Source: Planctomicrobium piriforme | GTDB taxonomy: Bacteria > Planctomycetota > Planctomycetia > Planctomycetales > Planctomycetaceae | DNA length: 64,000 bases | Assembly (NCBI RefSeq): GCF_900113665.1 | Contig: NZ_FOQD01000008.1 | Location: 1-64,000, forward strand | Direction of reading: 5' to 3' | Translations under genes and position numbers: made by a program | The notes under the pieces: model-generated | What the model was told of the DNA's origin: nothing | Databases searched by the model: none | What the model saw: the letters and a program-made list of their open reading frames with translations, nothing else | Part shown: piece by piece, positions 1-9,510 of the stretch | How the letters are laid out: every line of letters begins with the position of its first letter | How positions within the stretch are numbered: position 1 is the stretch's first letter

Positions 1-2
1 CG

Positions 3-125
3 GAAGTTCAAGTCGTGTACAAACATTTTGCGACGCAAGTTACGCTTGATTCAGAGGTTGTTCAAATTGAACCGGCCGTTAGCCGGACAGTAGTGTTATT
101 AGAATTAGAATGGTGTCTCAAGTAA
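3..125 (+). CDS. Possible 3' end of an unidentified gene
   Basis: The frame starting at base 3 is open for 40 codons and stops with TAA at 123-125. It would encode a tail ending LLELEWCLK. The upstream part lies outside the window, so no family can be named. The frame starting at base 1 is also open to base 93, so the choice of frame is uncertain and the stretch may be non-coding. Confidence 0.2.
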   Translation, partial: EVQVVYKHFATQVTLDSEVVQIEPAVSRTVVLLELEWCLK

Positions 126-129
126 TCTG

Positions 130-292
130 AGCTTCACCACGAAGACATCAGAGGATTGAACCACGAAAAAAACGAAAACCACGAAAAGGAAAGAGTGGAG
201 GTCACGTCCCGCTAACACCTGTCCTCATCCAATGACGGTTCAACTGAATGCATTCGTTTCGTGTCTTTCGTTTCTTTCGTGGTTTCTTCTTC
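130..292. repeat. Inverted repeat of the CCACGAAAA type in the leader of the beta-propeller gene
   Basis: Bases 157-192 (repeated CCACGAAAA and AACGAAAA words) are closely matched by the reverse complement of bases 249-285 (TTTCGTTTCTTTCGTGG). A transcript would fold into a long imperfect hairpin ending about 70 bases before the ATG at 356. The rest of bases 126-355 shows no gene. Confidence 0.6.
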
Positions 293-355
293 TCCGTGAC
301 TCTGTGCCGAGTGGTGATTTCAAAACTCTGTCTTACGGCCTTCAGGAACGTCGCC

Positions 356-1837
356 ATGTCTCGCTCGATTGGAATGCTCCTGACCTGTTGTCTCGTCATG
401 CTGGCTTTCAGCGTTGAGTCAGTCGCGGCCGATCTGCCCACTGAGCAGGACTATTACGCGATCACCTCGTCCGAGATGCCGGCGGGGGCGGTGCTTGAGC
501 CGGGGGCGTTTCAGTTGATGCCGGATGGCCGGCTGGCGGTCGGCACGCGGCGCGGCGAAGTGTGGATGATCGCCGCCCCCTTCTCAAAAGAGCTCAAAGC
601 CACGCAGTACACCCGCTTCGCGCATGGCCTGCATGAGATTCTGGGTCTCGCCGAACGGGACGGCTGGCTGTATGTCGTGCAGCGGTGTGACGTCTCTCGA
701 TTGAAAGACACCAACGGCGACGGCAAGGCCGACCTGTTCGAAGTCGTCAGCGACGGCTGGGAGATCTCCGGCGACCAGCACGAATACGCCTTCGGTTCCA
801 AGTTCGACAAGAACGGCGACCTGTGGGTCACGCTCTGCCTGACGGGGTCGTTCACCAGCAAAGTTCCGTATCGCGGCTGGTGCCTGCGAATCAAGCCGGA
901 TGGTACTGCCGTTCCCACCACCAGCGGCGTCCGCTCGCCCGGCGGGCTGGGGATGAACGCCGCAGGCGACATGTTCTATACCGACAATCAGGGGCCCTGG
1001 AACGGAACCTGTTCACTACGCGTGCTGCGGCCCGGCAAGTTTGTGGGCCATCCCGGCGGCAACGACTGGTACACGCTCGCGAATGCGTCCATGGGCCCGC
1101 GTCCCAAAGATCCCCAGTCCGGCAGCCGGCTGGTGGTCGAAGCGGACAAGATCCCGGAACTCGATCTGCCGGCGATTCTGTTCCCTTATAAGAAGATGGG
1201 ACAGTCCGCGAGCGGCATCGCCTGCGATACCAGCGGCGGGAAATTCGGCCCTTTTCAGAATCAATTATTCGTCGGCGATCAGACCTACAGTCAGGTCATG
1301 CGAGTCGACCTCGAACAGATCGACGGCGTTTATCAGGGCGCCTGTTTCCCGTTCCGCGAAGGCTTCGGCGCTGGCACTGTCGGTCTGGAAATGACCCCGC
1401 AAGGGGCTCTGTTCGCTGGCGGCACCGCCCGAGGGTGGGGTTCGCGCGGCAAGCAGGAGTTCTCGATCGAACGAGTCGACTGGACCGGCAAGACTCCGTT
1501 TGAAATCGTGACGATGCACCTCAACGCAGACGGCTTCACGCTGACCTTCACCGAACCAGTTGACGAGAAGACCGCAGCAGCGATCAATTCCTACACGCTC
1601 GGCACCTATACTTACATCTATCAGTCCGCTTACGGCAGTCCGGAAGTCGATCACACGGAACCGAAGATCGAGTCAGCCACTCTCAGCGAAGACAAACGCT
1701 CCGTCCGCCTTGTCGTCAAAGGACTGCAACGGGGACATGTCCACGAACTGCACGCCGACGGCATCCGCTCGCACGCCGGACTCCCGCTGCTGCATCCCGT
1801 CGCGTACTACACGCTCAACAAGCTGGCTTCGCCGTAG
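356..1837 (+). CDS. Secreted beta-propeller protein, glucose/sorbosone dehydrogenase-like
   Basis: A 493-aa exported protein. The reading frame is open from 248, but ATG 356 is preferred because it is followed at once by a signal peptide (hydrophobic LLTCCLVMLAF, cleavage near SVAA). The middle carries propeller-like repeats (GAFQLMPDGRLAVGTRRGEVW, FGSKFDKNGDLWVTL, GGLGMNAAGDMFYTDNQG) and a calcium-loop-like DTNGDGKADL at residue 118. The last 100 residues resemble an Ig-like segment ending HPVAYYTLNKL, which planctomycete secreted dehydrogenase-like proteins often carry. A PQQ-type sugar-oxidising role is possible, but I cannot identify a cofactor site. It stands alone, tail to tail with the next gene. 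Confidence 0.7.
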   Translation: MSRSIGMLLTCCLVMLAFSVESVAADLPTEQDYYAITSSEMPAGAVLEPGAFQLMPDGRLAVGTRRGEVWMIAAPFSKELKATQYTRFAHGLHEILGLAERDGWLYVVQRCDVSRLKDTNGDGKADLFEVVSDGWEISGDQHEYAFGSKFDKNGDLWVTLCLTGSFTSKVPYRGWCLRIKPDGTAVPTTSGVRSPGGLGMNAAGDMFYTDNQGPWNGTCSLRVLRPGKFVGHPGGNDWYTLANASMGPRPKDPQSGSRLVVEADKIPELDLPAILFPYKKMGQSASGIACDTSGGKFGPFQNQLFVGDQTYSQVMRVDLEQIDGVYQGACFPFREGFGAGTVGLEMTPQGALFAGGTARGWGSRGKQEFSIERVDWTGKTPFEIVTMHLNADGFTLTFTEPVDEKTAAAINSYTLGTYTYIYQSAYGSPEVDHTEPKIESATLSEDKRSVRLVVKGLQRGHVHELHADGIRSHAGLPLLHPVAYYTLNKLASP

Positions 1838-1842
1838 TCAAT

Positions 1843-4800
1843 TTACTTGGTTGCCGCGGCCGGTTCCGTTGTCGCCGGCGCTGCTGCGAGCGGCGTGACC
1901 GGCACTTGTCGGAGCTGGACGCTGCGATGCTGCCGCAACGGTCGCAACAGCGACTGCTCCAGGCTCATGTGCCGCAGTTTCCATTCGTCCGCAGTCATCC
2001 CTGCGTCGGCATAGTGTTTCGACAACAGGTCAACGGCTTTCGCGACTGCCAGCGAACTCTGCTCGGCATCGACGGCGTCGTACTTCGAGGGCTTTCCGGC
2101 CTGCAGTCGCAACTGCCACCGCTGGGCCAGCACCTGCATCAGGCTGTTTACATGATCCCACTGTGCCGCAGGCGACGTGGTCACGGCCGCGTTGTCGCAA
2201 ACCAGATTCAGGGCACTGCTCACATTCCGGACTGACTGGTCTTGTGAATTGGCGAAATAAATTGTGTGCAACAGGTTCCGGTACTGTAGCGCGACGTCAG
2301 GTGTCTCGCAGCGTTCCATGAGCTGAATCGCTTCGTGATGTACGAACAGCGAGACCAGCGGATCGAACGGTTCTTCATAGGCCGTCAGACGGACGATCGC
2401 TTCCAGCGGCGGATGCGGCTGTCGGGCAGCGTCTCCCAGCGACTGCAGATACTCCTTGCGAACGCGGTCTTCGGGATCGAGCATCCGCTTCAGGCCCTCG
2501 TGTTTGACGTGGACCAATTGCGAACGGGGACGTTCCTTCAATCGTTCCTTGAGAGCGGCGCGATATCCCCAGGGATCGTTGGGATGATCCTGCTGCATTC
2601 GATGTGCGAGACTCAGATCTTCGAGGCGATGAGTCACTTCCTGAGCGACCGATTCTTCTTTCAAGCCAGCTCGCAGGGCTTCGCCGTGTCGGGCCAAAGC
2701 CTCGCGGGTGGCATTCGCTTTATTCCCCCAGCGGCTCACTTCCTGCGACAGACTGGCGGCAAAGCGTCCGTTCGCGGCGGTGTTCAATTTGCGGCTGTCG
2801 GCGGTATAGGTTGCCACCGCGTCGCTGGTCAGTCCCCCCCGTCCCAGCACCATCGACCAGTCCCAGCCGGCCTGACCGAGCAGTTTGCGGCACTGCGGAG
2901 ACTTGAGCCGTTCGACTAACGCTTCGTCGATGCGGGGCAGGTGATCGCGGGCACACAGAAACACCAGTTCGCCAGGGACAGTTTCGACGATCTCCACTTC
3001 CGGGAAGACCGACTGCATCGTCGCCGTGATCGACTGAATGACGTCCGGCCCCAGGTCGTAATACGGAATCCGCTGGGCGAACATGCCGTTCGCGCTCAGG
3101 CGGGCAAACACCTGTTGGTAGAATTCCTGCGCCGTGTAACTTGCTGCGGCGGCATCCGCAGGCTGCGTCAGCGGACAGACAATGAGGTCATATTCGCAGT
3201 TGTGACTGCTGTAGAGCGCGAGCAGTGGATCGATCCGACCAAACTGGAACTCGGGACCGCCGGTCAGATTCCAGCCGGCGACATTCTGTTCCAGCCAGTT
3301 CAGCAACTGGTGCGATGCCGCGCTGCCATCCAGCGTCCGGACGACCCGTAGCGGATATTCCTGACAGGTGAGCAGCGCCGCGGGATGAATTCCCAGCAGC
3401 AGCACATTTTCCGCGTCGGGATGAAACGCCAGCGGCAGCAGCATCGGCAAGACGTCGGCCGCACTGTGCGGGCAACTGCCGGGATCAGTTGAGATCATGC
3501 CCGTCGAAAGACCATTGTGGCGCACCACCATTTGCGAGCCGCGATAGCGCGACAGACTGTAGTGATCGTTTGCGGAATCAAACGCTGCCACCTGACGCCC
3601 TTCGTCGATCCACGGGAGCTGGTCGGCGTCAATGCCCTGTCGCAAGGACTGCAGCGTGTGACTTGAGAAGAGAATCTTTTCCGCATAACGCGGATTCAGA
3701 TTCTGGCCGAACCAGAGTCCCAGGACGGCAGTACAGGCGAGGCCGGCGGTCGACCACCGCTGCCAGGTGCGATGTGGAATCGGAAAGCCTTCTTTCGCCC
3801 AGGCGACGAAAGCGAATGTCAGCGCGGCCCCGGCGGTCAGCATCGCAGCCGAACTGGGAGACCAGGTGAGCCACGGAAAAATACTGAAGCCCAGCGCCAT
3901 CTTGATCGGGTGTGAAGCGGGCATTCCGAGATCCAGAGTCGGCCCTGCCAGGCGGCGAATGATGAGTCCTGCCGGCAGCACAAAAGCCATCAGCAGCAAT
4001 GTTCGCAGCAGCAACAGCAACGGCAGCGAGCTGACCCAGGCGTTCATCTGCAAGCAGCACCAGACCCACAACGGGTAGCCAGCCGCAATCGTGCTGATCC
4101 AGGCCGCTAGAAACAGCAGACTCAGGCTACTCGAATACGCCCGCGGTTCCCGCGTTCGTCCATGACGAATCAACATCGCCAGACTGCACGACAGCAGCAC
4201 GCCGGCAACCAGCGCCAGATCGTTCGTGAGATTGCGGGGAATCAATTGCGATGCGACGTAACAGGCAACCGCCAGGGCGCCGCCCGTCAGAATCGCCAAC
4301 AGGCTGCCGGTCCACTCCGGACGCAGCCGCATGCCGACTAAGGTCTCTTCGGAATCAGGAGCAAATCGTTCGGCTGACAATGCCCAGCGTTCGGCAACCA
4401 GCAGCGCTGCACCGCAAATCAGCCCCGTCCAGCCGATCACCCGTGCGCCGAAAAACGGCAGCAAACAGGTCGAGGCGAACACGCAGGACAGACCAAAGGC
4501 GATCGGCCAATGCCAGGTCGCGCGAACGTCGTTCGCGCGCTGCTGCTGATACGCCAATCCGATTCCCAGAAACACCGGCGGCAACGCCAGCAATGAAATT
4601 GCGAAAACCGTCGCATAGTGAACCAGCGGCGTTTCCAGAGTGATCAGGGTCATCCCCTTAAGACCCTGGAGCAGCGACAGGACGACGAATGGAATCAGCA
4701 GCGTCCACACCGCAGCGGTCAGCAAAGCGAATGGACGGAACTGCGCCGCCAGTCGCGGGCCGGCAGCACCGACGCGCGGCAGCCACCAGCAGAGCGCGGC

Positions 4801-4962
4801 AATAAACAGCAGCGCTGTGTCTTCCGCATGACCATTCCCCAGCAGCAGTCGCCAGGGACAGATCGCCGCGACAAGACAAAGCCCCGCAATGCCGCCGCTC
4901 GCAATTGTGCGAAGAGATCGGGCGTCGAAGGCAGCGCGTGCAAGATCAGGAAAACGGCTCAT
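1843..4962 (-). CDS. Large multi-pass membrane protein with spermidine-synthase-like domain
   Basis: About 1039 aa. The first ~430 residues are a series of hydrophobic helices (a dozen or so). A soluble Rossmann-like region follows, with VLLLGIHPAALLTCQEYPLRVVRTLD in the place of the polyamine-synthase cofactor motif and YDLIVCPL further on. The C-terminal ~350 residues are helical and charged. Known bacterial fusions of a membrane domain to a spermidine-synthase fold have this order. The usual GGG(D/E)G cofactor motif is not preserved, so polyamine synthesis is doubtful. ATG 4962 has AGGG six bases upstream; an ATG at 4977 is the alternative start. The tail gives a Pro/Ala-rich C-terminus. 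Confidence 0.6.
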   Translation of the reverse strand: MSRFPDLARAAFDARSLRTIASGGIAGLCLVAAICPWRLLLGNGHAEDTALLFIAALCWWLPRVGAAGPRLAAQFRPFALLTAAVWTLLIPFVVLSLLQGLKGMTLITLETPLVHYATVFAISLLALPPVFLGIGLAYQQQRANDVRATWHWPIAFGLSCVFASTCLLPFFGARVIGWTGLICGAALLVAERWALSAERFAPDSEETLVGMRLRPEWTGSLLAILTGGALAVACYVASQLIPRNLTNDLALVAGVLLSCSLAMLIRHGRTREPRAYSSSLSLLFLAAWISTIAAGYPLWVWCCLQMNAWVSSLPLLLLLRTLLLMAFVLPAGLIIRRLAGPTLDLGMPASHPIKMALGFSIFPWLTWSPSSAAMLTAGAALTFAFVAWAKEGFPIPHRTWQRWSTAGLACTAVLGLWFGQNLNPRYAEKILFSSHTLQSLRQGIDADQLPWIDEGRQVAAFDSANDHYSLSRYRGSQMVVRHNGLSTGMISTDPGSCPHSAADVLPMLLPLAFHPDAENVLLLGIHPAALLTCQEYPLRVVRTLDGSAASHQLLNWLEQNVAGWNLTGGPEFQFGRIDPLLALYSSHNCEYDLIVCPLTQPADAAAASYTAQEFYQQVFARLSANGMFAQRIPYYDLGPDVIQSITATMQSVFPEVEIVETVPGELVFLCARDHLPRIDEALVERLKSPQCRKLLGQAGWDWSMVLGRGGLTSDAVATYTADSRKLNTAANGRFAASLSQEVSRWGNKANATREALARHGEALRAGLKEESVAQEVTHRLEDLSLAHRMQQDHPNDPWGYRAALKERLKERPRSQLVHVKHEGLKRMLDPEDRVRKEYLQSLGDAARQPHPPLEAIVRLTAYEEPFDPLVSLFVHHEAIQLMERCETPDVALQYRNLLHTIYFANSQDQSVRNVSSALNLVCDNAAVTTSPAAQWDHVNSLMQVLAQRWQLRLQAGKPSKYDAVDAEQSSLAVAKAVDLLSKHYADAGMTADEWKLRHMSLEQSLLRPLRQHRSVQLRQVPVTPLAAAPATTEPAAATK

Positions 4963-5218
4963 CGGCATCCCTGCCATCTGAAACGAGTGGAACGAGTCGA
5001 CTCATCCGCGGGCGGCCCATCCATTGAACCGTTGCCGAGGAGCGCCGTGATTCACGGCGGTTGTCGCGAGCGGAGTCTACGGCAAGCGGAAAAGATGGGA
5101 CAAGACCATTCGGCAAAACCAGCCGGAAGGTGCATTCAGGCATTCAACTTGCACCACGCCTTTCTCCACCCGACGGCAGTGCGTTCCCGCCCCGCCGCAA
5201 TCCCATGGAGTTCTCGTC

Positions 5219-6487
5219 ATGTTCACAATTCGAAAAACGTTTTCCACCGCTCTCACTCTGGGCGCAATCACCTGTCTGCCTGCAAGTTACGCATTCGCTC
5301 AGACTGAAGCCCAAGCCGAAAATGTTCTCCGCGGACTGTCTGCGGAAGAGAATATTGTCGATGGCCGTATCGTCAGCGTGCAGGAACATCGCCTGAATAT
5401 CATTGCCGGAGACAACTCGCGGACCTTGATGCTCTCGCCCCAAACCGTGTACGAAATTGATGGCAAACCTGCCACGCTGGCGGATCTGCCGCCGAATGCC
5501 CGTATTCGCGTCGTGCTCGATCGAAGCCAACCGACCGCTGTAGGTCGAGTCATTTTGTTGAGAAACGATCCGGTTTCTCCCCTGGCGCCGAGCCTTACTC
5601 GTCCCCTCTCGGCAAACCCTTCGCTTCCCAACGCCGTCCAGACGCCGGTCGAACGGGCTGCGGACGAAACTCAGGCGAACATGAATGCGTCGCCTGTCGT
5701 CGTGACCGAAATGGTCGCTGAAGTTCCCCTCGGAGCACAGATTGCGAACACCGCCGACGGCATTCGCATTCAGTCTGTGGCTTCTGATTCCTTGGCCGCC
5801 CGAGCAGGCCTGCTGCCTGGTGACATCATCCAGACGGTCGGTCCCACCAATGTGAAGACCGCTCAGGGCTTCTACCGGGTCATCCATCAATATCAGGCGG
5901 GCGACGCTGTCCCGATTGTGATTCTGCGAGACGGCGTGGCTCAGAACGCCCGGTTCACGCTCCCCTCGGACTTTGTCCCACAGCGCATCACTCGGACATC
6001 GACCCGCGCGACAGCCGCCCCCGGCACTGTCGCACCTCCCGTTCCGCAGTTGCAGACCCCGGTTGTCAATGAAGTCTCCTCGTTACAGTTGGGCTGGGTT
6101 CTCGGTCAACGGGGTGAGGTGGTCAAAATCATCAGCATCGACCCACAAAGCTCTGCCGATCGTAGCGGCCTCAAAGTCGGCGACGAACTGGTACGAGTCG
6201 AAGGCCAGTATGTTCATACTCCGGAGGAAGTCCTTGCCTTCCTGCAGCAACACTCTCAGGCTGGCTCTGTTGCCCTCACCATTCGACGTGGAGCAGAACA
6301 GCTCACACGAGGATTAATGTTCCCCATGGCAACGACCACCGTGGCCGCAAACAAGCTGCCGATGGATGATGCAACAACGTCATCGGTTTTGCAGACACAA
6401 TCGGAACACGCCCGTCTGATCCAGGAACTGCAGCAGCAGATTCAGCAGTTGCGTCTGGAAGTTGACCAGTTGAAGCAGGCCCGATAG
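5219..6487 (+). CDS. Exported protein with two PDZ domains and a C-terminal coiled coil
   Basis: 422 aa, with GGAG eight bases before the ATG. A signal peptide covers residues 1-28 (ends YAFAQ). A small beta domain (~35-110) is followed by a Pro-rich linker. PDZ 1 is at about 175-240 (GLLPGDIIQTVG) and PDZ 2 at about 293-360 (GLKVGDELVRVEG). A Gln/Leu coiled coil fills 388-422. There is no HtrA-type protease domain, so this is likely a periplasmic or surface scaffold rather than a peptidase. It is followed by a hairpin-forming repeat and is divergent from the membrane protein upstream. Confidence 0.75.
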   Translation: MFTIRKTFSTALTLGAITCLPASYAFAQTEAQAENVLRGLSAEENIVDGRIVSVQEHRLNIIAGDNSRTLMLSPQTVYEIDGKPATLADLPPNARIRVVLDRSQPTAVGRVILLRNDPVSPLAPSLTRPLSANPSLPNAVQTPVERAADETQANMNASPVVVTEMVAEVPLGAQIANTADGIRIQSVASDSLAARAGLLPGDIIQTVGPTNVKTAQGFYRVIHQYQAGDAVPIVILRDGVAQNARFTLPSDFVPQRITRTSTRATAAPGTVAPPVPQLQTPVVNEVSSLQLGWVLGQRGEVVKIISIDPQSSADRSGLKVGDELVRVEGQYVHTPEEVLAFLQQHSQAGSVALTIRRGAEQLTRGLMFPMATTTVAANKLPMDDATTSSVLQTQSEHARLIQELQQQIQQLRLEVDQLKQAR

Positions 6488-6495
6488 AAGCGTGG

Positions 6496-6598
6496 AGTTC
6501 TCAGTTTTCAGTTCAAGAAGGCGCGACGATGGAAATCGCCCCATGGGGTCGTTCTTTGCAAACTGATTACTGAAAACTGACGACTGATAACTTCAATT
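6496..6598. repeat. Inverted intergenic repeat, TCAGTTTTCAGT family
   Basis: AGTTCTCAGTTTTCAGTT at 6496-6513 pairs with ACTGAAAACTGA near 6570-6585. It lies exactly between the stop codons of two convergent genes (PDZ protein and scpB), so it could end transcripts from both sides. The same words occur at 39590-39716 and 51325-51371. Confidence 0.65.
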
Positions 6599-7505
6599 AC
6601 TTGAAATTGAAATCTCCTGCCTGCGGCAGGTCGTCGAGTGAGTGTAATCCAAACAGACCGAGAAACCGCGGTGTTGTCCGATACATCGCGGTTTCATCGT
6701 TTTCACGCCGCTCGAGTGCGATCAACTGGCGACGCAGCAACTGCCGCAGCAACGGTCCCAGGTTCGGTTTCTCCGCCTCTTCCATCGCTTCGCGCGAGAT
6801 CGGCTGCTTGTAGGCGACCAGCGCCAGAACTTCGAGTGCATCCTGGGCGAGTTTGACCTCTTTAGGGCCCTGACCAAAAGAACGGCTGCGGACCGAATCG
6901 AACTCGTCCCGCAACTGCATGACATACCCGCCTGTCAGCAATCGGATCTCATAGGGGCGACCTTCTCCCAGATACTTCGCATTGAGATCGGTGAGCATCT
7001 GATCCAGTTGCTCTGAAGTGGTGCTGCCGCTGAGGACATCCAGTAGTTTTTTGGTCGGCAGCGGCCCTCCTCCGACAAACAGGACGGCTTCAAGCACCTG
7101 TTCTGCGGAGATCGGCGGCGGCTCTTCCTCTTCAACAACTATCTCCTCGTCCGTACCGTCTTCGGTCTCTGTCGCGTCGAACATCCTTGGTTCTATCGAT
7201 CGAGTATGCTCTGCCGACTCTGGTTCCAGTTCCTGCTCAATTTCCTCTTGAGCGCCGACCGCATGCAGGGCGAGGGCCGTCTCACTCGCTTCTGCCACCG
7301 ACTCCAGGGACTGTGATTCGACGAGCTCAGCCGCTTCCATTGCCCGCAGATACGCGGCCTCAATCTCTTCCAGCGAGAGCGAGTCATCTTCTTCGTAGAT
7401 CGTCAGCTCCGCAGGCGGCTTGGGATTTTGAACCACGACTTGAAAGGGCCGTGCTGCGTCAGTGTTTTCCTTCGATTCTGCGTCGCTATTCATCTGTCCC
7501 GACAT
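6597..7505 (-). CDS. scpB: Segregation and condensation protein B
   Basis: 302 aa. The C-terminal ~180 residues match ScpB: paired winged-helix domains, from EQVLEAVLFVGGGPLPTKKL to the typical LAQDALEVLALVAYKQPISR and YRTTPRFLGLFGL near the end. ScpB forms the SMC-ScpA-ScpB complex that compacts and segregates the chromosome. The first ~120 residues are an acidic, Glu-rich, probably disordered extension beyond the usual ~190-aa length. ATG 7505 is chosen because GAGGA lies six bases upstream; ATG 7511 abuts that site. scpA is not next to it. Confidence 0.88.
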   Translation of the reverse strand: MSGQMNSDAESKENTDAARPFQVVVQNPKPPAELTIYEEDDSLSLEEIEAAYLRAMEAAELVESQSLESVAEASETALALHAVGAQEEIEQELEPESAEHTRSIEPRMFDATETEDGTDEEIVVEEEEPPPISAEQVLEAVLFVGGGPLPTKKLLDVLSGSTTSEQLDQMLTDLNAKYLGEGRPYEIRLLTGGYVMQLRDEFDSVRSRSFGQGPKEVKLAQDALEVLALVAYKQPISREAMEEAEKPNLGPLLRQLLRRQLIALERRENDETAMYRTTPRFLGLFGLHSLDDLPQAGDFNFK

Positions 7506-7529
7506 GACCATTCCTCAACATTCGAGACG

Positions 7530-7620
7530 CACAATCCATCAACGCCTTGGTTTTGGTCGTTGGAATTTTGGATTTGTTTGAGATTTGAGTTTTCGTGCTC
7601 GGGATTTGAAGTGAAGCGAG
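7530..7620. repeat. Half-copy of the TTCGAAATCCGAA-type intergenic repeat
   Basis: The stretch with GGTCGTTGGAATTTTGGATTTGTTT resembles bases 57380-57435 (GGTCATTGGGTTTTTGAATTTGTTT). The matching opposite arm is not seen here. It fills the gap between scpB and the SGNH-like gene. Confidence 0.45.
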
Positions 7621-7641
7621 AAGTTCACTGGCCGCGTCCCA

Positions 7642-8838
7642 TTAAAACGGTCCTCTCGGCGGGACATCACTCACCGGCATGCGATCAAGAGCCGTGGGCA
7701 TGGATTCCGGTTTTGGCAGGACGGTCGGCATTGAAGTCGTCTCGCTCTTCAATAGCCCTGGCACCGACTCCAGCAGATACCGCGCGAGCGATTGTGCATA
7801 GAGATCATTTCCGGGCGCCGTCAGGCAGCCGCGACGAGAAGAGAATGCACTCCGCGGATCACTCAAACGGCAGAAGGCGGGCAAAGCGTCGTGCACCTGC
7901 ACCTGATCGGCGGCATGCAGGTCGACCAGGACACGACTGATGTCATCTGCAAACGTCGGTCGCTGGTGCTGGAGCGCTGCACGGGTTTGTTCGAGTCCCC
8001 ACGCACTCGGCGAAGTCGAAACAATCAGATGGCTGAAGTTGATCGAGACCAATTGGGAAAACGACACCAGCGATCCGAGTTCACGGCGACCGTAGCCGCC
8101 GTCGAGAGAGACAGTCGGCTGACGGGCCGAACCGGTCCCCATCGCTTTCCCAATCCAGTCGCTCAGCCATGAGACGCACAGGAATTCGCGACAGGCCCCT
8201 TCCGCGATATTGAATCCCGATTTGAGAGAGCCAGGATGCGCCGCATAAGCCGGTTGTCGCTGGGCGTCGAGCCGTAAGGCCCCCCGCACCTCCACATCGT
8301 AAGCCAGATCATCGACGCTCAAACAGAGCAGCACAATGTCCGGCTGCAGCGCCGAGAGTTGAGCGCGGTACCGCAGCAGTTGCGACAGCGGACCAGACTG
8401 CGGGCAGCCGGCATTGATCACCTCAACATCCACGCCGGCATGCTTTGAAAGGTATTGCTGCAGGTAGCCAGGCAGCGTTTCTTCTTCCGCCAGATCCTGT
8501 CCAAAGACGCTGTTGCCGCCGACGCACAAAATGCGAAACGTCCCTCGCGGTTTCGGGATCGTCACCGACGCGCCGCGAAGGCCCATCTCATTGGTGCGGA
8601 TGCGACGGTATTCGCCGCTCGGAGTGAGATGCTGCACATCGACCAGCGGACGCACTTCCGTCCACGATGTCGCACTGGGAATCGTCAGGTCGCTTTCACT
8701 GAACGGCACAGCACCTGGCCGCAGATTCGCGAACAACTGCCAGCCCCGGCAGCCCACTTCCACCGCGCATAGCACGAGCGCCAGCAGCACCACCGCTGCG
8801 AAAAAGCAGAGGACACTCCGCGCAAGCGTACTGATCAT
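7642..8838 (-). CDS. Membrane-anchored SGNH/GDSL-hydrolase-like protein
   Basis: 398 aa with an N-terminal membrane helix (residues 7-28). Block I of the SGNH fold is present as ILCVGGNSVFGQ (Ser retained), block II as INAGCPQSG, and block III as LCLSVDDL, where Asp replaces the usual Asn. Near the C-terminus the conserved His before LT..GN is replaced: the sequence reads RGCLTAPGNDLYAQ. SGNH enzymes cleave esters of sugars or lipids, often removing or adding O-acetyl groups on cell-surface polymers. The missing His and Asn make normal hydrolysis uncertain. The Pro-rich tail after residue 360 is probably disordered. Confidence 0.65.
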   Translation of the reverse strand: MISTLARSVLCFFAAVVLLALVLCAVEVGCRGWQLFANLRPGAVPFSESDLTIPSATSWTEVRPLVDVQHLTPSGEYRRIRTNEMGLRGASVTIPKPRGTFRILCVGGNSVFGQDLAEEETLPGYLQQYLSKHAGVDVEVINAGCPQSGPLSQLLRYRAQLSALQPDIVLLCLSVDDLAYDVEVRGALRLDAQRQPAYAAHPGSLKSGFNIAEGACREFLCVSWLSDWIGKAMGTGSARQPTVSLDGGYGRRELGSLVSFSQLVSINFSHLIVSTSPSAWGLEQTRAALQHQRPTFADDISRVLVDLHAADQVQVHDALPAFCRLSDPRSAFSSRRGCLTAPGNDLYAQSLARYLLESVPGLLKSETTSMPTVLPKPESMPTALDRMPVSDVPPRGPF

Positions 8839-8987
8839 GAGTCGGTGCCGTCTCTTCCATGATTCGGCGAAACCATCCGCCGCGGCACAGCCGTTAACGC
8901 GGCGAATCCTAACGCAAGTCGCTAAATAGCGACAAGATGGGTTCGCCAGACCTCCTCAGGCCAGCGGCAGAACCGGCAGACAACGAC

Positions 8988-9494
8988 TCACTTCAGCCCG
9001 GAATGGGCAGCCCACCAGCGAAACAGGGCGAGAAACGGCGGGGTGAATTCCCCCGGTTGCGACTTCACCATCGAATGTACCACCGACGGGGTAAGATAGT
9101 GCAGCTCGGCAATCTCGGCCGGGTCCGGCGTCGGCGTCGCGTCCGTCTTCAGGAAATACAGCACGGTATGCTCGAATGCTGTCTCGGCGCCGCCGGGCAG
9201 CTTCGTCATGTATTCGAGCGTCCCTTTCAACTGCAGTTCTTCGAACAGTTCCCGATGAGCCGCCGTCTCGTAACTCTCTCCGGCATCCACATGCCCGGAC
9301 GACGACGACGTGAAATGCTTCGGGTACTGGTCTTTCCATTCGGATCGACGATGAATCAGCAACTCGCCGCGACTGTTCCAGATCCAGATATGGACCGCCC
9401 GATGCAGCAGATCCCGTGCATGAACTTCTGATCGTGGAGCCTGACCAATGACCTGATCCTGCTCATCGCAGACATCGAAAATTTCTTCTGCCAT
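8988..9494 (-). CDS. Nudix hydrolase, YfcD/IPP-isomerase-like
   Basis: 168 aa. The Nudix box GX5EX7REUXEEXGU is clear: the helix begins GHVDAGESYETAAHRELFEE. The N-terminus (EEIFDVCDEQDQVIG, then RAVHIWIWN) is that of the subgroup related to isopentenyl-diphosphate isomerase and E. coli YfcD. Substrate is unknown; Nudix enzymes hydrolyse nucleoside diphosphates linked to another group. The frame is open to 9563, but ATG 9494 fits the family start and lies 16 bases after the stop of the upstream gene, so the two are probably co-transcribed. Confidence 0.82.
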   Translation of the reverse strand: MAEEIFDVCDEQDQVIGQAPRSEVHARDLLHRAVHIWIWNSRGELLIHRRSEWKDQYPKHFTSSSSGHVDAGESYETAAHRELFEELQLKGTLEYMTKLPGGAETAFEHTVLYFLKTDATPTPDPAEIAELHYLTPSVVHSMVKSQPGEFTPPFLALFRWWAAHSGLK

Positions 9495-9510
9495 TGATGA
9501 GCATCCAACA

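Noticed and set aside
5144..5890. 248-aa antisense frame over the PDZ gene
   Set aside because: The plus-strand gene has a signal peptide, two PDZ domains and a ribosome site; this frame has none.
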